Source of the DNA: an uncultured Mollicutes bacterium
GTDB taxonomy: Bacteria; Bacillota_I; Bacilli_A; ML615J-28; CAG-313
NCBI GenBank assembly: GCA_900539265.1
Contig: UQBM01000003.1
Coordinates: 26,597-90,596, forward strand
Direction of reading: 5' to 3'
DNA length: 64,000 nucleotides
This document shows positions 53,437 to 62,402 of the stretch, piece after piece (the first letter of the stretch is position 1; every line of letters starts with the position of its first letter). Below the pieces are notes generated by a model. It saw only the letters and a list, made by a program, of their open reading frames with translations, was not told the origin of the DNA and made no database searches. The position numbers and the translations under genes are program-made.

Positions 53437-54456
53437 CTATTCTCCTTCTTCCAAATTTTTAAGTATTGTTTGATCAACCTTTAACATTTTAGCCAAATTA
53501 ACTACATTTTGTCTCATTATTGATAAATAAGAAATATTAGGGTTATTAAAATCAAGAGCACTTACATTGTGACCTGAATGTAGTTCTAAAATGATTGCTC
53601 CTGTATGTGAAGAAATCATTTTACATGCTTCCGTATTAATTAATTCTTTAGAAAAAACTACAGTAATATCTTCTTCTTTCATTTTTTTAATAAAATATAT
53701 TAAAGTATCAATTGATGGTTCGGTTTCAGTTGAACAAGTAGAATATACTAATTCATACTCAAGACCATAAAAATATGCTAAATAATAAAAGGAAAAAGGA
53801 GAACCAAAATACATTGTCTTATTTTGAGCATTGTCCACAATCATTTTAAGATCTTCATCAATTTTTAATAATTGATTGATATACTCATTGGCATTTTTAT
53901 CTAAAATCTTATTTCTAGTTCCTAGGGGATCTTCTAGTGAATTACTAATAGCTTGTTTTATTTGCCTAACCATTGAAACTGCATAAATAGGATAAATCCA
54001 ATAATGAGGATCATAAGCATGAACGTGAGTATGTTCATGATTAAATTTTTCTTCTATATGCTCCTCCTCATCTTCATCTTCAACTCTCAATAATTCAATA
54101 TCATCACTTTTTGATAAATTAATAACTAATGTTTTATTTGAAAACGATAAATCACTAACCCATGTTTCCATTTCATCAGCAGTATAAATAAAAATATCAG
54201 CATTTTTAATTGTAATTAAATCTTTAACACTAGGATCATAAGTATGAGAATCTTGACCTGGTTTAATAATCATGGTTACATCAAATAAGTTTTGCATTTC
54301 TTGATCGGTTCCAATAATTTTTTTAACCATATCATATTCAGGATATAATGTTGTTACAATTTGTTTTTTTATAGTCGATCTTTGAATAAAGACACAACTA
54401 GTTAAACTAAAAACTAGTAAAATAAAAATTATAATTAATACATTTTTCTTTTTCAC
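53437..54456 (-). CDS. znuA: zinc-binding lipoprotein ZnuA/AdcA
   Basis: Extracellular metal receptor. 339 residues with signal and lipobox SLTSC; Zn-binding His in GQDSHTYDPS (about 73-82), the acidic/His-rich loop EDEEEHIEEKFNHEHTH (about 132-150) and DPHYWIYP. The His-rich loop marks zinc, not manganese, receptors. Coupled to zur by an ATGA overlap. Confidence 0.93.
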   Translation of the reverse strand: MKKKNVLIIIFILLVFSLTSCVFIQRSTIKKQIVTTLYPEYDMVKKIIGTDQEMQNLFDVTMIIKPGQDSHTYDPSVKDLITIKNADIFIYTADEMETWVSDLSFSNKTLVINLSKSDDIELLRVEDEDEEEHIEEKFNHEHTHVHAYDPHYWIYPIYAVSMVRQIKQAISNSLEDPLGTRNKILDKNANEYINQLLKIDEDLKMIVDNAQNKTMYFGSPFSFYYLAYFYGLEYELVYSTCSTETEPSIDTLIYFIKKMKEEDITVVFSKELINTEACKMISSHTGAIILELHSGHNVSALDFNNPNISYLSIMRQNVVNLAKMLKVDQTILKNLEEGE

Positions 54457-54866
54457 AATGTTTTTTCCCCCTTACATCTTGCACATATTCCATATAAAAT
54501 CGTTTTTGTACTATCTACTAATACCCCATATTCCTTCTCAATTTTTAAATCCATTTGTTTTACAATAGGATTTTCAATATGCAAAATAGCACCACAACTT
54601 TGACATTTAAAATGAATATGATTTGAATTATCACATGTCTTATATTGATAACATGAACTATTTTTATCTATATTATATTTAATTATTTCACCATTATCAA
54701 ACATAAAGTCTAAAGTACGATAAAGCGTCGCCTTACTAACAGGTGTATTATTTTTTGTCAAAAGCAACATTAATTTATCAGCTGTAAAATTGTCATTAGG
54801 ATTATTAATAAAAATATCTCTTATTTGACTCTTTTGTTTGGTATGATAATTTTTTAAATTATTCAC
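54453..54866 (-). CDS. zur: Fur-family regulator, probable Zur
   Basis: 137 residues: winged helix (VSKATLYRTLDFMFDNG), HFKCQSCGAILHI and GICARCKG giving two CxxC structural zinc motifs. GTG start 54866 behind AAGGAAGTGAT. Leading a Zn-uptake operon with a palindrome over its promoter argues for Zur rather than PerR or Fur. Confidence 0.88.
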   Translation of the reverse strand: MNNLKNYHTKQKSQIRDIFINNPNDNFTADKLMLLLTKNNTPVSKATLYRTLDFMFDNGEIIKYNIDKNSSCYQYKTCDNSNHIHFKCQSCGAILHIENPIVKQMDLKIEKEYGVLVDSTKTILYGICARCKGEKTL

Positions 54867-54902
54867 TTTATCACTTCCTTATTGTCTATTTTTCATATTA
54901 AT

Positions 54903-54955
54903 AATTTGAGACTAAGTTTCAAATTTATTATACAATATTTTTTACAAATTTGCAA
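54903..54955 (-). promoter_or_regulatory. zur-znu promoter with Zur-box-like palindrome
   Basis: TTGCAA (54950-54955), 17 bases, TATAAT (54927-54932). Directly downstream lies a 23-base near-perfect palindrome (AATTTGA-GACTAAGTT-TCAAATT, 54903-54925), of the size and placement of Fur-family operators. Confidence 0.75.
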
Positions 54956-55007
54956 TTTTGATGAATAAAAAACTTGATTTCTAAATTAGAATCAAGTTTT
55001 TTCATCT

Positions 55008-55337
55008 TTATTTCCTAGGTTTAGATTTCATAACTTCTTTTAATGCGCACTTAGGGCATACCAATACTTTAGCATCAATCCCCGCATTATAAGAAGTAAT
55101 ATCTTTGAGGAAAGAAATTTGAAACTCATAATGACATTTAGGACAAGTATAAAGATATATTTTACTTCTTAAAATATGAATAGTTAAATATAAAGAAAGA
55201 ACTACTATTAAAAAGCCTAAAAGTACATATAAACACCATTGATATGTTATGATAAAAATAAAGCCAAAAACAAAAATCATTATAACGGCAAGATAAATCC
55301 ACTTTATTATTTTTAATATTTTTATTTTTGTTTGCAT
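55008..55337 (-). CDS. membrane protein with C-terminal zinc ribbon
   Basis: 109 residues: two membrane helices (about 10-60) followed by CPKCHYEF (about 66-73) and CPKCALKE (about 93-100), a two-CxxC zinc ribbon on the cytosolic side. Overlaps the TPR gene by 16 bases. Family unknown. Confidence 0.7.
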   Translation of the reverse strand: MQTKIKILKIIKWIYLAVIMIFVFGFIFIITYQWCLYVLLGFLIVVLSLYLTIHILRSKIYLYTCPKCHYEFQISFLKDITSYNAGIDAKVLVCPKCALKEVMKSKPRK

Positions 55338-56359
55338 TGCTTTTTTTCCTTCAATAATTTTTGAGCAATAGGCAGTTGTTCCTTATAATACTTATCATCA
55401 GTTAATTCAATAGCAATATTTAACAAATACAAGACAGTTTCATAATCTTTTATAACCTTAGCATACTGAATGAACTCATTTATTGTTTTAATAACACTAA
55501 AGGATACACCATGTTGTAAATGATATTTAGCAAAAATACTTTCAACATCTGCCATATTTTGAATATTCACTTTGCCATTTTTTTCTACTAAATTATTAAC
55601 CAAATCTTTATTTATTTGTTTAATCCGATAATTATCACTAGTAAGATAGGCTATAATAGCAATATCATAGCATTTCTTTTTTTCGTAAAAATAAGCAATA
55701 TACTGATAAGCATTAGCTAACTGTTCTTTAGTATAGGCATACTTTAAACTCTCTTTAATTAACTCAAAAGCCTCTTCATCTCTATTTACCTTATCATAAA
55801 GCAGTACTAATTCTTGCATAACATATTGACATCTAGGATTATAATTTAATGCTTCTTCTAATGCCGAAATGGCTTCTTCTAAATTATTTTCAAGTTGATA
55901 AATACTAGATAATTGATACATATAATAAGTTACTGGCTCAGGGTATCTTTTAATTTTTAAATTTTTTGCATTATCAACATTTTCACAAAAGATAAAATAT
56001 TCAATCATTTGATCAAAATCATAATAATTTTGTTCCCTAACATAAGATGCTTTTTTAAAAGTATGTGATAATTTTAAAAGAATTTCTTTTGCCTCTTGAA
56101 ATTTTTCATCTGCCAAAAGTTTGACGACCCTTTCGTACTCTTGTCTTCTTTCATCTAATATTGCATGGGTTTTTAAATCTAATTGTTCTTTAATTTTAGG
56201 ATCCAAATATTGAAAAAGCATATTGGCAATCGCATATATCACTTCTTCATTATTCATTTTTTTATAAATCTCTAATTCGGTTTGAAGATAAGTAATGTCA
56301 ATATCTTTTTCTTTTGTTAAATGAGATCTAATCTCATCAATAATTTCTTTATTATTCAT
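55322..56359 (-). CDS. TPR-repeat protein
   Basis: 345-residue all-helical protein with several tetratricopeptide-like repeats (clear around 85-110, 150-215 and 225-250, e.g. NLEEAISALEEALNYNPRC). Presumably a protein-interaction scaffold. Overlaps the upstream HAD gene by eight bases. Confidence 0.75.
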   Translation of the reverse strand: MNNKEIIDEIRSHLTKEKDIDITYLQTELEIYKKMNNEEVIYAIANMLFQYLDPKIKEQLDLKTHAILDERRQEYERVVKLLADEKFQEAKEILLKLSHTFKKASYVREQNYYDFDQMIEYFIFCENVDNAKNLKIKRYPEPVTYYMYQLSSIYQLENNLEEAISALEEALNYNPRCQYVMQELVLLYDKVNRDEEAFELIKESLKYAYTKEQLANAYQYIAYFYEKKKCYDIAIIAYLTSDNYRIKQINKDLVNNLVEKNGKVNIQNMADVESIFAKYHLQHGVSFSVIKTINEFIQYAKVIKDYETVLYLLNIAIELTDDKYYKEQLPIAQKLLKEKKQCKQK

Positions 56360-57215
56360 TTTTTTCCTCTAAATATTGTTCTTTATGTTTCTTGTGAAGA
56401 TCAACTAGTTTACTAGTCAATGCCATTTGCTCAATAAGTAATTTAACAATTGATTCTAGTTCAGAATTTTGACTATAATCAGCTTTACAAATGTATCCTA
56501 CTCTTTGGTCTTTGAAAAGGCGCTTTGCAGTATCAATTGTATCTTTATGATAAATTGCAATTGATTCGCCACCTTTCATTTTTACGAGTTTCATACAAGG
56601 AACATCTGTCATTCCATCCCCAATATATATCATATTTCGATAAGGAATCCTTCTATCATCATGATCAATCACACTATTTAACTTTTTATCATCTAACTGT
56701 TCTAAAGATCCTTTAGAAATTCTAAAAATAAACTGTGTTTTAGTTGTAAAATTAATGACTTGTTTGGGCCAATCAGCATTACCACTTTTGTTATAGTAAA
56801 ATTCACAAGCATATATTTTTTTAAATTCTTTTGCAATTGATGTTCCCTCAATTATTTCTTTTAAACCTGAAGATAAAATATAATGTTCAACAATAATACC
56901 TTGACTTTTTCCATAATCATTGATTCTTTTAAACCAAGACTTTACCCCTTTAAGAAAAATAACATCTTTACCAAGGTTCATAAAATCGGCTCTTTTTATA
57001 CCAACATTTTTGCTTTTAGCTGTTTTTATCATTAAAAACATATATGATAAAATTCGATCCATATTATTTTTTTTAGAAATTTCGTTTGATTCTTGCCAAA
57101 ATGTTTCCGCATCCATTCCAACACTTGGAATAAAACTATATTCTTGCATATCTTTAGCACAAAGCGTTTTATCAAAATCATACATTAATGCAACAATCGG
57201 TTGTTGTTTTTCCAT
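56352..57215 (-). CDS. HAD-superfamily phosphatase-like protein
   Basis: 287 residues. Motif I YDFDKTLCAKDM (about 12-23, nucleophile Asp), SSGLKEII (motif II), Lys in the middle and IYIGDGMTDVPCM (about 195-207, motif IV). The cap region resembles phosphoserine phosphatase-like enzymes. Substrate unknown. In an operon with XRE, TPR and zinc-ribbon genes. Confidence 0.8.
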   Translation of the reverse strand: MEKQQPIVALMYDFDKTLCAKDMQEYSFIPSVGMDAETFWQESNEISKKNNMDRILSYMFLMIKTAKSKNVGIKRADFMNLGKDVIFLKGVKSWFKRINDYGKSQGIIVEHYILSSGLKEIIEGTSIAKEFKKIYACEFYYNKSGNADWPKQVINFTTKTQFIFRISKGSLEQLDDKKLNSVIDHDDRRIPYRNMIYIGDGMTDVPCMKLVKMKGGESIAIYHKDTIDTAKRLFKDQRVGYICKADYSQNSELESIVKLLIEQMALTSKLVDLHKKHKEQYLEEKNE

Positions 57216-57224
57216 ATTTACCCC

Positions 57225-57866
57225 CTAATGGTTTTTTCCTTTTTTAATAACTCCTTTATAAAATGCATAGCCATATAAAGCTAATAATAAAATACCACAT
57301 ATAATGGTGAGAATCGATACTGCAAACGAAATCCAAAAAATAAACCACCATTGGAATCTTAAAATACCTTTTTTAAAAATATATATTAAAACATAAATAC
57401 TGCTAATAAAGCCACCAGATAAAAACATATAAACAATTTGATAAATAATTTTATAAGAAGAAATCCTTTCTATCATTTCTTGTTCCAAACTTAAATCAAA
57501 GATATTGCCAACAAATATAAAGGTTATACTCATTATAATTGGAATTATTATTAAATATGAAACATAGAAAGCCATATTTAAACGATTGCCATAATACCAA
57601 TCATAATTGGACCGATGTTTACCTCTTTTCATTTTGTTATTAGCATTTGTTCTTTCTGCTAATATATCTCTTTCTAAAAAATCTTCTTTATGAATACGCA
57701 AAATCGGACACATTTTAGTGATTTGCTCATCAGATGGATTTATCTTTCCTTTTTCCCACAATTTTACTGTTTGGACATCAACATTTAATTGATCAGCAAA
57801 TTCTTCTTGAGAAAGTCTAGCTTCTTCTCTTAATACTCTAATATTTGTATGAATGCTACTCAACAT
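57225..57866 (-). CDS. membrane-anchored XRE-family regulator
   Basis: 213 residues: an N-terminal helix-turn-helix (LREEARLSQEEFADQLNVDV, about 12-31) followed by four membrane helices (about 95-205). Membrane XRE proteins of this kind often sense envelope state. Divergent from the zinc-ribbon membrane gene at 57975 and leading the HAD-TPR operon. Confidence 0.78.
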   Translation of the reverse strand: MLSSIHTNIRVLREEARLSQEEFADQLNVDVQTVKLWEKGKINPSDEQITKMCPILRIHKEDFLERDILAERTNANNKMKRGKHRSNYDWYYGNRLNMAFYVSYLIIIPIIMSITFIFVGNIFDLSLEQEMIERISSYKIIYQIVYMFLSGGFISSIYVLIYIFKKGILRFQWWFIFWISFAVSILTIICGILLLALYGYAFYKGVIKKGKNH

Positions 57867-57974
57867 ATCACCTCATTCATAATTATAACAAATATGTAAA
57901 TTATTTTTTAAAAATATGCAACAAATACATATAAATAAATTGCATATATTAAAATAATATGTTATAATCTAATT

Positions 57975-58505
57975 ATGAAAAATATTAAAAAAACAAAAAA
58001 TAACTTATTTTTTATATCCTTAATTATGTCAATTTTATTTATTCCTGGTATTCTTATGATTATTTTTGGCTTTATTAATCATATCATTTATATTGGCGTA
58101 ATTGGAATTATAATTGTTGTAATTGATTTTTATGGTCTTCCTATCTTATGGATGCGATTTGGCGAATATAACTATTATTATCGTCTTTTCTATCAAATAA
58201 CTATTGAAAAAATTAATTATGTAACTTTACTAGCTCAAACCAATCAAAGAAAAAAAGATAAATTATTAGCAGATATTAATTTCCTAATTGGCAAAGGATA
58301 TTTAACTAATTATATATTAAAGGATAATGAAAGGCTAATTGATATATCTCAAGTAGATGATAAAAGTGAATATATTGCTAGTTTTATGGATGATATTAAA
58401 ATTATAAAATGCCCTAATTGCGGAGCCATGTGTAAAATTTCTGATCATATTAATAGATGCAATTATTGTGGAACATTATTGGATAAAAAAAGTACTACTC
58501 AATAG
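57975..58505 (+). CDS. membrane protein with zinc ribbon, divergent from the XRE gene
   Basis: 176 residues: two membrane segments (about 12-60), a helical cytosolic region and a C-terminal zinc ribbon CPNCGAMCKISDHINRCNYC (about 147-166). Similar in plan to the 55008 gene. The last codons overlap the terminator stem. Function unknown. Confidence 0.7.
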   Translation: MKNIKKTKNNLFFISLIMSILFIPGILMIIFGFINHIIYIGVIGIIIVVIDFYGLPILWMRFGEYNYYYRLFYQITIEKINYVTLLAQTNQRKKDKLLADINFLIGKGYLTNYILKDNERLIDISQVDDKSEYIASFMDDIKIIKCPNCGAMCKISDHINRCNYCGTLLDKKSTTQ

Positions 58506-58517
58506 TAGTACTTTTTT
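58485..58517. terminator. bidirectional terminator between the zinc-ribbon gene and hsp20
   Basis: AAAAAAGTACTACT (58486-58499) pairs with 58504-58517; T run on the plus strand, A run on the other. Confidence 0.88.
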
Positions 58518-58941
58518 ATTCAACATTTATATATTTAGTATTATCTTTATATGTCGTATCATCTTCTGGTATCACAACAGTTAAAACACCATTGTGATAA
58601 GTTGCATTGGCCTTCGCATCATTTGAACAACCTACATAAAAACTTCTTGAATATTCTCCATTAAATCTTTCTTGATGAAGCCATTCACAATCTTGACTAT
58701 CACAACTTTTAGTATTTTTATCAGAACCTACCCATACAGTTAAATAACCATCATTAAGTTGTACTTTAATATCCTCCTTTTGATATCCAGGTACATCAAT
58801 ATCAAAAACATAGTTACCTTTTCTTTTAGAAATATCAGCTCTCATAAAGCCATTTTGATATGATTTTCCAAAAGTATATGGTGAAAAGAATTCATCAAAT
58901 AAACTTGGTGCATCATAATGATTTTTAGTTATAAGTTTCAT
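58516..58941 (-). CDS. hsp20: small heat-shock protein (Hsp20 family)
   Basis: ATP-independent holdase chaperone. 141 residues with the alpha-crystallin domain: DIDVPGYQKEDIKVQLND (about 49-66), RSFYVG and the end motif YHNGVLTVVIPEDD (A-x-x-x-n-G-v-L pattern). No CIRCE element is obvious upstream. Confidence 0.92.
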   Translation of the reverse strand: MKLITKNHYDAPSLFDEFFSPYTFGKSYQNGFMRADISKRKGNYVFDIDVPGYQKEDIKVQLNDGYLTVWVGSDKNTKSCDSQDCEWLHQERFNGEYSRSFYVGCSNDAKANATYHNGVLTVVIPEDDTTYKDNTKYINVE

Positions 58942-59076
58942 TTTTATTTCCTCCTATTTTTTTATATTATTAGAAGAATTTGATTATTTATACTAAAAAT
59001 TTAGAAATTCAAAATAGTCTTTTTAAAACATTTTAATATTTATCTAATTTTAATAAATAAAATAAAGATAATTTAA

Positions 59077-59994
59077 CTAACTAGCTTTATTTTGCTTTTT
59101 CTTTTGTAAATAATCTAAATAAGTAATTAAGAAAATTCCTAAAATTAAGAAAACTATGCACAAAATAATATTTAATCCTAAATGACTTCTAATCGAATCT
59201 ACAATAAGAATAGCTTTTTTGTTATATGCCTCTCGATAAATGGTAATAGGAGAAACAATTAATAATCCTAAAATGGAATACCAAACAATTGAAGAATGTT
59301 TTTTTAATAATTTAGATATAATTTTAGAAATACCAACAACACCAATTAAAATACCCACAATAAATGGCAATATAATCCATAAATTCTCTATTAAGGGAAT
59401 AAAATCTAATTTTAAAATTCCCTTGAAAACTTTATCTAACATTAACATCAAAGGGTCATACATACCGAATATTAAAAGAATTGTCATTCCACTAGCGGCT
59501 GGAATTACCATTGTAGCACTTGCAAGAGTCGCTAAAGCAATAATATAAACAATAATACCGATGGTTGGAGTTTCTATTTTAATGCTAGACATACCAAACT
59601 TATCGCTATAAGTCATGAATAAACCTATTATTAAAAAAATAACATAACTTAAAATATCAGCGATTTTCAATCTTTCAGATCTTATTTTTCTCAAAGTAAT
59701 TGGAATGGTTGCTATCACCAATCCAACAAAGAAACTTGCAATTATTAATGGAAAATGGTTTAAACATATTGCAATTGTTAAAGTTCCTATTACAATTCCT
59801 ATTACTGTACCAATTCCATATAACCAAAGTTCTTTAAAAGCTTCAATTGGTTTTTTTGAAAGTTTTGCCAAAGATGATGTAAAACTTTCATATATTCCTA
59901 AAATAAGTAACATTGTTCCACCACTAAAACCTGGTATTAAACAACTAATGCCAAACAAAAAACCATATAATATTTCTTTTAATCTTTTTTTCAA
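59077..59994 (-). CDS. DUF368 polyprenyl-phosphate translocase (PopT-like)
   Basis: 305 residues with eight or nine membrane helices; the family signature GISCLIPGFSGGTMLLILGIY is near residue 15, and a second GAS-rich repeat (ATMVIPAASGMTILLIFGMY) near 175. DUF368 proteins recycle undecaprenyl phosphate across the membrane. TTG 59994 behind GGTGAT is preferred; an alternative TTG at 60042 lacks a ribosome-binding site. Confidence 0.87.
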   Translation of the reverse strand: MKKRLKEILYGFLFGISCLIPGFSGGTMLLILGIYESFTSSLAKLSKKPIEAFKELWLYGIGTVIGIVIGTLTIAICLNHFPLIIASFFVGLVIATIPITLRKIRSERLKIADILSYVIFLIIGLFMTYSDKFGMSSIKIETPTIGIIVYIIALATLASATMVIPAASGMTILLIFGMYDPLMLMLDKVFKGILKLDFIPLIENLWIILPFIVGILIGVVGISKIISKLLKKHSSIVWYSILGLLIVSPITIYREAYNKKAILIVDSIRSHLGLNIILCIVFLILGIFLITYLDYLQKKKQNKAS

Positions 59995-60083
59995 ACTATC
60001 ACCATTACCACATTTTATTATAATGGTGTTTAATTTATTCAAAAAAAGAAGAAATTATATAGTATGTTTAATCTCATAGATAT

Positions 60084-60671
60084 TTATTTATTATATTCTT
60101 GGTCTAAATCATCTGCTGTAATTTTTCTAATAACTTTACAAGGATTACCAAATGCCAAACAATCCTTGGGAATATTCTTAGTAACTACACTACCACCACC
60201 AATAATTGTATTATCGCCAATTGTTACCCCTGGCATTACTTTAACACCACCACCAATCCATACATTATTACCAATTTTAATGGGGTGAGCATATTCTAAA
60301 CCTTCATTTCTTTTCTTAACATCAAAAGGATGATTAGCAGTGTAAAATCCACAATCAGGACCAATAAAAACATTATCGCCAAATATAACCTTTCCTGCAT
60401 CTAAAATTGTACAATTATGATTTAGAAAAAAATTACTTCCTATTTCAATATTATATCCATAATCACACCAAAAAGGTGCCATAATCACAAATTTCCCCTT
60501 TACTTTACCCAAAATTTTTTTAATAACCTCTTCCTTTTTTATTGTTTGCGATGGTTTTATCATGTTAAACTCATAACACAAATCTTTACATTTTATTCTA
60601 TCATTATTTAAAACTGCATCACCATTAGCATCATATAACATTTGTCTTAACATTTTATCTTTTTCACTCAT
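60084..60671 (-). CDS. hexapeptide-repeat O-acetyltransferase (maltose/galactoside type)
   Basis: Acetyl-CoA-dependent sugar acetyltransferase. 195 residues: N-terminal Mac domain (KMLRQMLYDANGDAVLN) and a left-handed beta-helix with catalytic His in TANHPFD (about 112) and repeats IGNNVWIGGGVKVMPGV. Acceptor sugar unknown. GGGGTGA before ATG. Confidence 0.9.
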   Translation of the reverse strand: MSEKDKMLRQMLYDANGDAVLNNDRIKCKDLCYEFNMIKPSQTIKKEEVIKKILGKVKGKFVIMAPFWCDYGYNIEIGSNFFLNHNCTILDAGKVIFGDNVFIGPDCGFYTANHPFDVKKRNEGLEYAHPIKIGNNVWIGGGVKVMPGVTIGDNTIIGGGSVVTKNIPKDCLAFGNPCKVIRKITADDLDQEYNK

Positions 60672-60735
60672 AGTTTCACCCCTTTATATTCACATTATAA
60701 CAAATAAATATGATAAAAAAAAGTTATTAAATAAT

Positions 60736-60772
60736 AAAAAGTATGGTATTTTATAAAATCACCATACTTTTT
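60736..60772 (-). terminator. terminator of the amidase gene
   Basis: AAAAAGTATGGT (60736-60747) pairs with 60761-60772; T run on the minus strand. Confidence 0.85.
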
Positions 60773-60786
60773 ATATTATTTATTAC

Positions 60787-61671
60787 TTATTCAATTTTGA
60801 TAAAAGCATCAAAACCTGCAGCCTTAACTTCAGCAAGAACGGCCTCCGCATTTGCTCTTACTGAGAATGCTCCAACTTGTACACAATATAAGGTTCCATA
60901 AGTCTTGATATATCCATCAAAACCTGCTGCTTTAATTTGGGTAAGTAAAGCCTCTGCGTTTGCTCTTACTGAGAATGCTCCAACTTGTACACAATATAAA
61001 GTTGTTGTTTGATTCATTTCATTATAAACAGCTTGTCGAAAATCATTCATTGTTTTACCAAATTTAGAAAACCAATGACCAGGATCTGCATGATTAGATG
61101 CAACACCACGTTGATATCCTTCAAAGTGACCAATAATAACACCATCTGCTAATGGATTAAAATTATATAATTTGCAAAGATATGCACATAATTCTACAGC
61201 CTCTTGATATACCGCATTAAAATAATTAGCATCTGTTAAACCATCTTCGCATATTTCAAAACCAATATGAGTATTATTTGCTGCCCCACCTGCATGCCAT
61301 CCTCTCATATTCCATGGAAGAGTTTGATAAGTAGCAACCGTTCCATCAGCCAATTTACCAATAAAAGCATGAACACACTTTTGTTGACCATCTGGTTTTG
61401 CTTGATTCCAATGATTCCCACCTGTATTAACACCAATTAAACCATCGTTAGGTGCTAAATAACGTCTTAAATTAGGATTATTAGCACCAGTTGAATGAAC
61501 CATAATTCCTTGAGGTGTTATATATTGTCCTGCTTTATAGCAATCATTATTTGTTAATATTAGTTGATGCAGATTAGGATCACCGGCTGCTGAAACACTT
61601 TTGGGTTCAGTCGTAAATCCTAATAATAAACAAATTGAAAATACACAAATTAAACTTAAAACTTTTTTCAT
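60787..61671 (-). CDS. N-acetylmuramoyl-L-alanine amidase with two SPOR-like repeats
   Basis: 294 residues: signal peptide (about 1-29), an Amidase_2/PGRP fold with zinc ligands VHSTG (about 58), GWHAGG (about 122), HIGFEICED and NHADPGHWF (about 194-202), then two near-identical 34-36 residue units LYCVQVGAFSVRANAEA...KAAGFD at the end. Hydrolyses the bond between muramic acid and the stem peptide. Base composition is less AT-rich than its neighbours, suggesting acquisition. Phage, sporulation or lysis role cannot be decided. Confidence 0.87.
   Translation of the reverse strand: MKKVLSLICVFSICLLLGFTTEPKSVSAAGDPNLHQLILTNNDCYKAGQYITPQGIMVHSTGANNPNLRRYLAPNDGLIGVNTGGNHWNQAKPDGQQKCVHAFIGKLADGTVATYQTLPWNMRGWHAGGAANNTHIGFEICEDGLTDANYFNAVYQEAVELCAYLCKLYNFNPLADGVIIGHFEGYQRGVASNHADPGHWFSKFGKTMNDFRQAVYNEMNQTTTLYCVQVGAFSVRANAEALLTQIKAAGFDGYIKTYGTLYCVQVGAFSVRANAEAVLAEVKAAGFDAFIKIE
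60790..60999 (-). repeat. tandem 105-base repeats encoding SPOR-like units
   Basis: Two copies (60892-60999 and 60790-60891). The segment from the LYCVQVG codons through RANAEA is identical over about 50 bases, so the duplication is recent or gene conversion keeps the copies alike. Confidence 0.85.
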
Positions 61672-62084
61672 AATTTCATTCTCTCTTTCTTTTTAAAATT
61701 CTTATTATCAATCTTTAATACTTTTGTTTTATTCTTCATTGTCTGTCCTACTAAACAAATGAAAAACAAATAATTTCCATTATATTACCATTGTTATCAC
61801 TCCCCAACCATTTATCATTTACATCATTTTGACTCCTTTTTTTAATTATATCATCATCAGTTGTCGAAAAAAGAAGAAAATTATACAAAACTTAAATTTT
61901 TTAAAAAAAATTATATATATAGGAAAAATATGACATATCAAAAATAAAAAAGTAGAAATTTATCTACTTAAGAAAATCTAACCTAATCAATCAAAAATAT
62001 CTTCTACCTTTACTATTGAAAGATTGTTAATAATTCAACAAAACTATTTCATCATTTTTTATACTATACATACAAATTATCCAT
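61672..62084. other. intergenic region
   Basis: 413 bases, AT-rich, stops in all frames; contains a terminator hairpin AAGTAGA/TCTACTT at 61950-61969 with T run on the minus strand. Nothing else seen. Confidence 0.6.
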
Positions 62085-62402
62085 TTATTCTAAAGTTTTT
62101 AATGTTTCTATATAATTTTTAACTCGTATAAAATCATCCGAATCATTATAATTAAAATAATTACAAACTTCTTTCATCGCCTTATCAAATAATCTCATTG
62201 TTATATCTAATGATTCCCAACATATTTCTATACTCTCAAGTCTATAAGTTTTTAGTACATCTATACATTCATCTTTTGTTAAAAAACGTAATAGCCATTT
62301 ATTATGCTTACCTGTACCCGATTGTGGATTAAAGCAATGTTCTTGTTGCAATTCAGGATATAATTTTTTATCTATTACCGTTAATTTAACTTTGTATTTC
62401 AT
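62085..62402 (-). CDS. small hypothetical protein
   Basis: 105 residues from ATG 62402, which overlaps the nitroreductase stop (TAATG). Hydrophilic, mixed alpha/beta; WLLRFLTKDECIDVL and SLDITMRLFDKAMKEVCNYF suggest helices. No family recognised. Probably accessory and co-acquired with the nitroreductase. Confidence 0.55.
   Translation of the reverse strand: MKYKVKLTVIDKKLYPELQQEHCFNPQSGTGKHNKWLLRFLTKDECIDVLKTYRLESIEICWESLDITMRLFDKAMKEVCNYFNYNDSDDFIRVKNYIETLKTLE

Noticed and set aside
60790..60999. CRISPR-like repeat
   Set aside because: Only two units, both inside the reading frame and encoding protein repeats; no spacers or cas genes.
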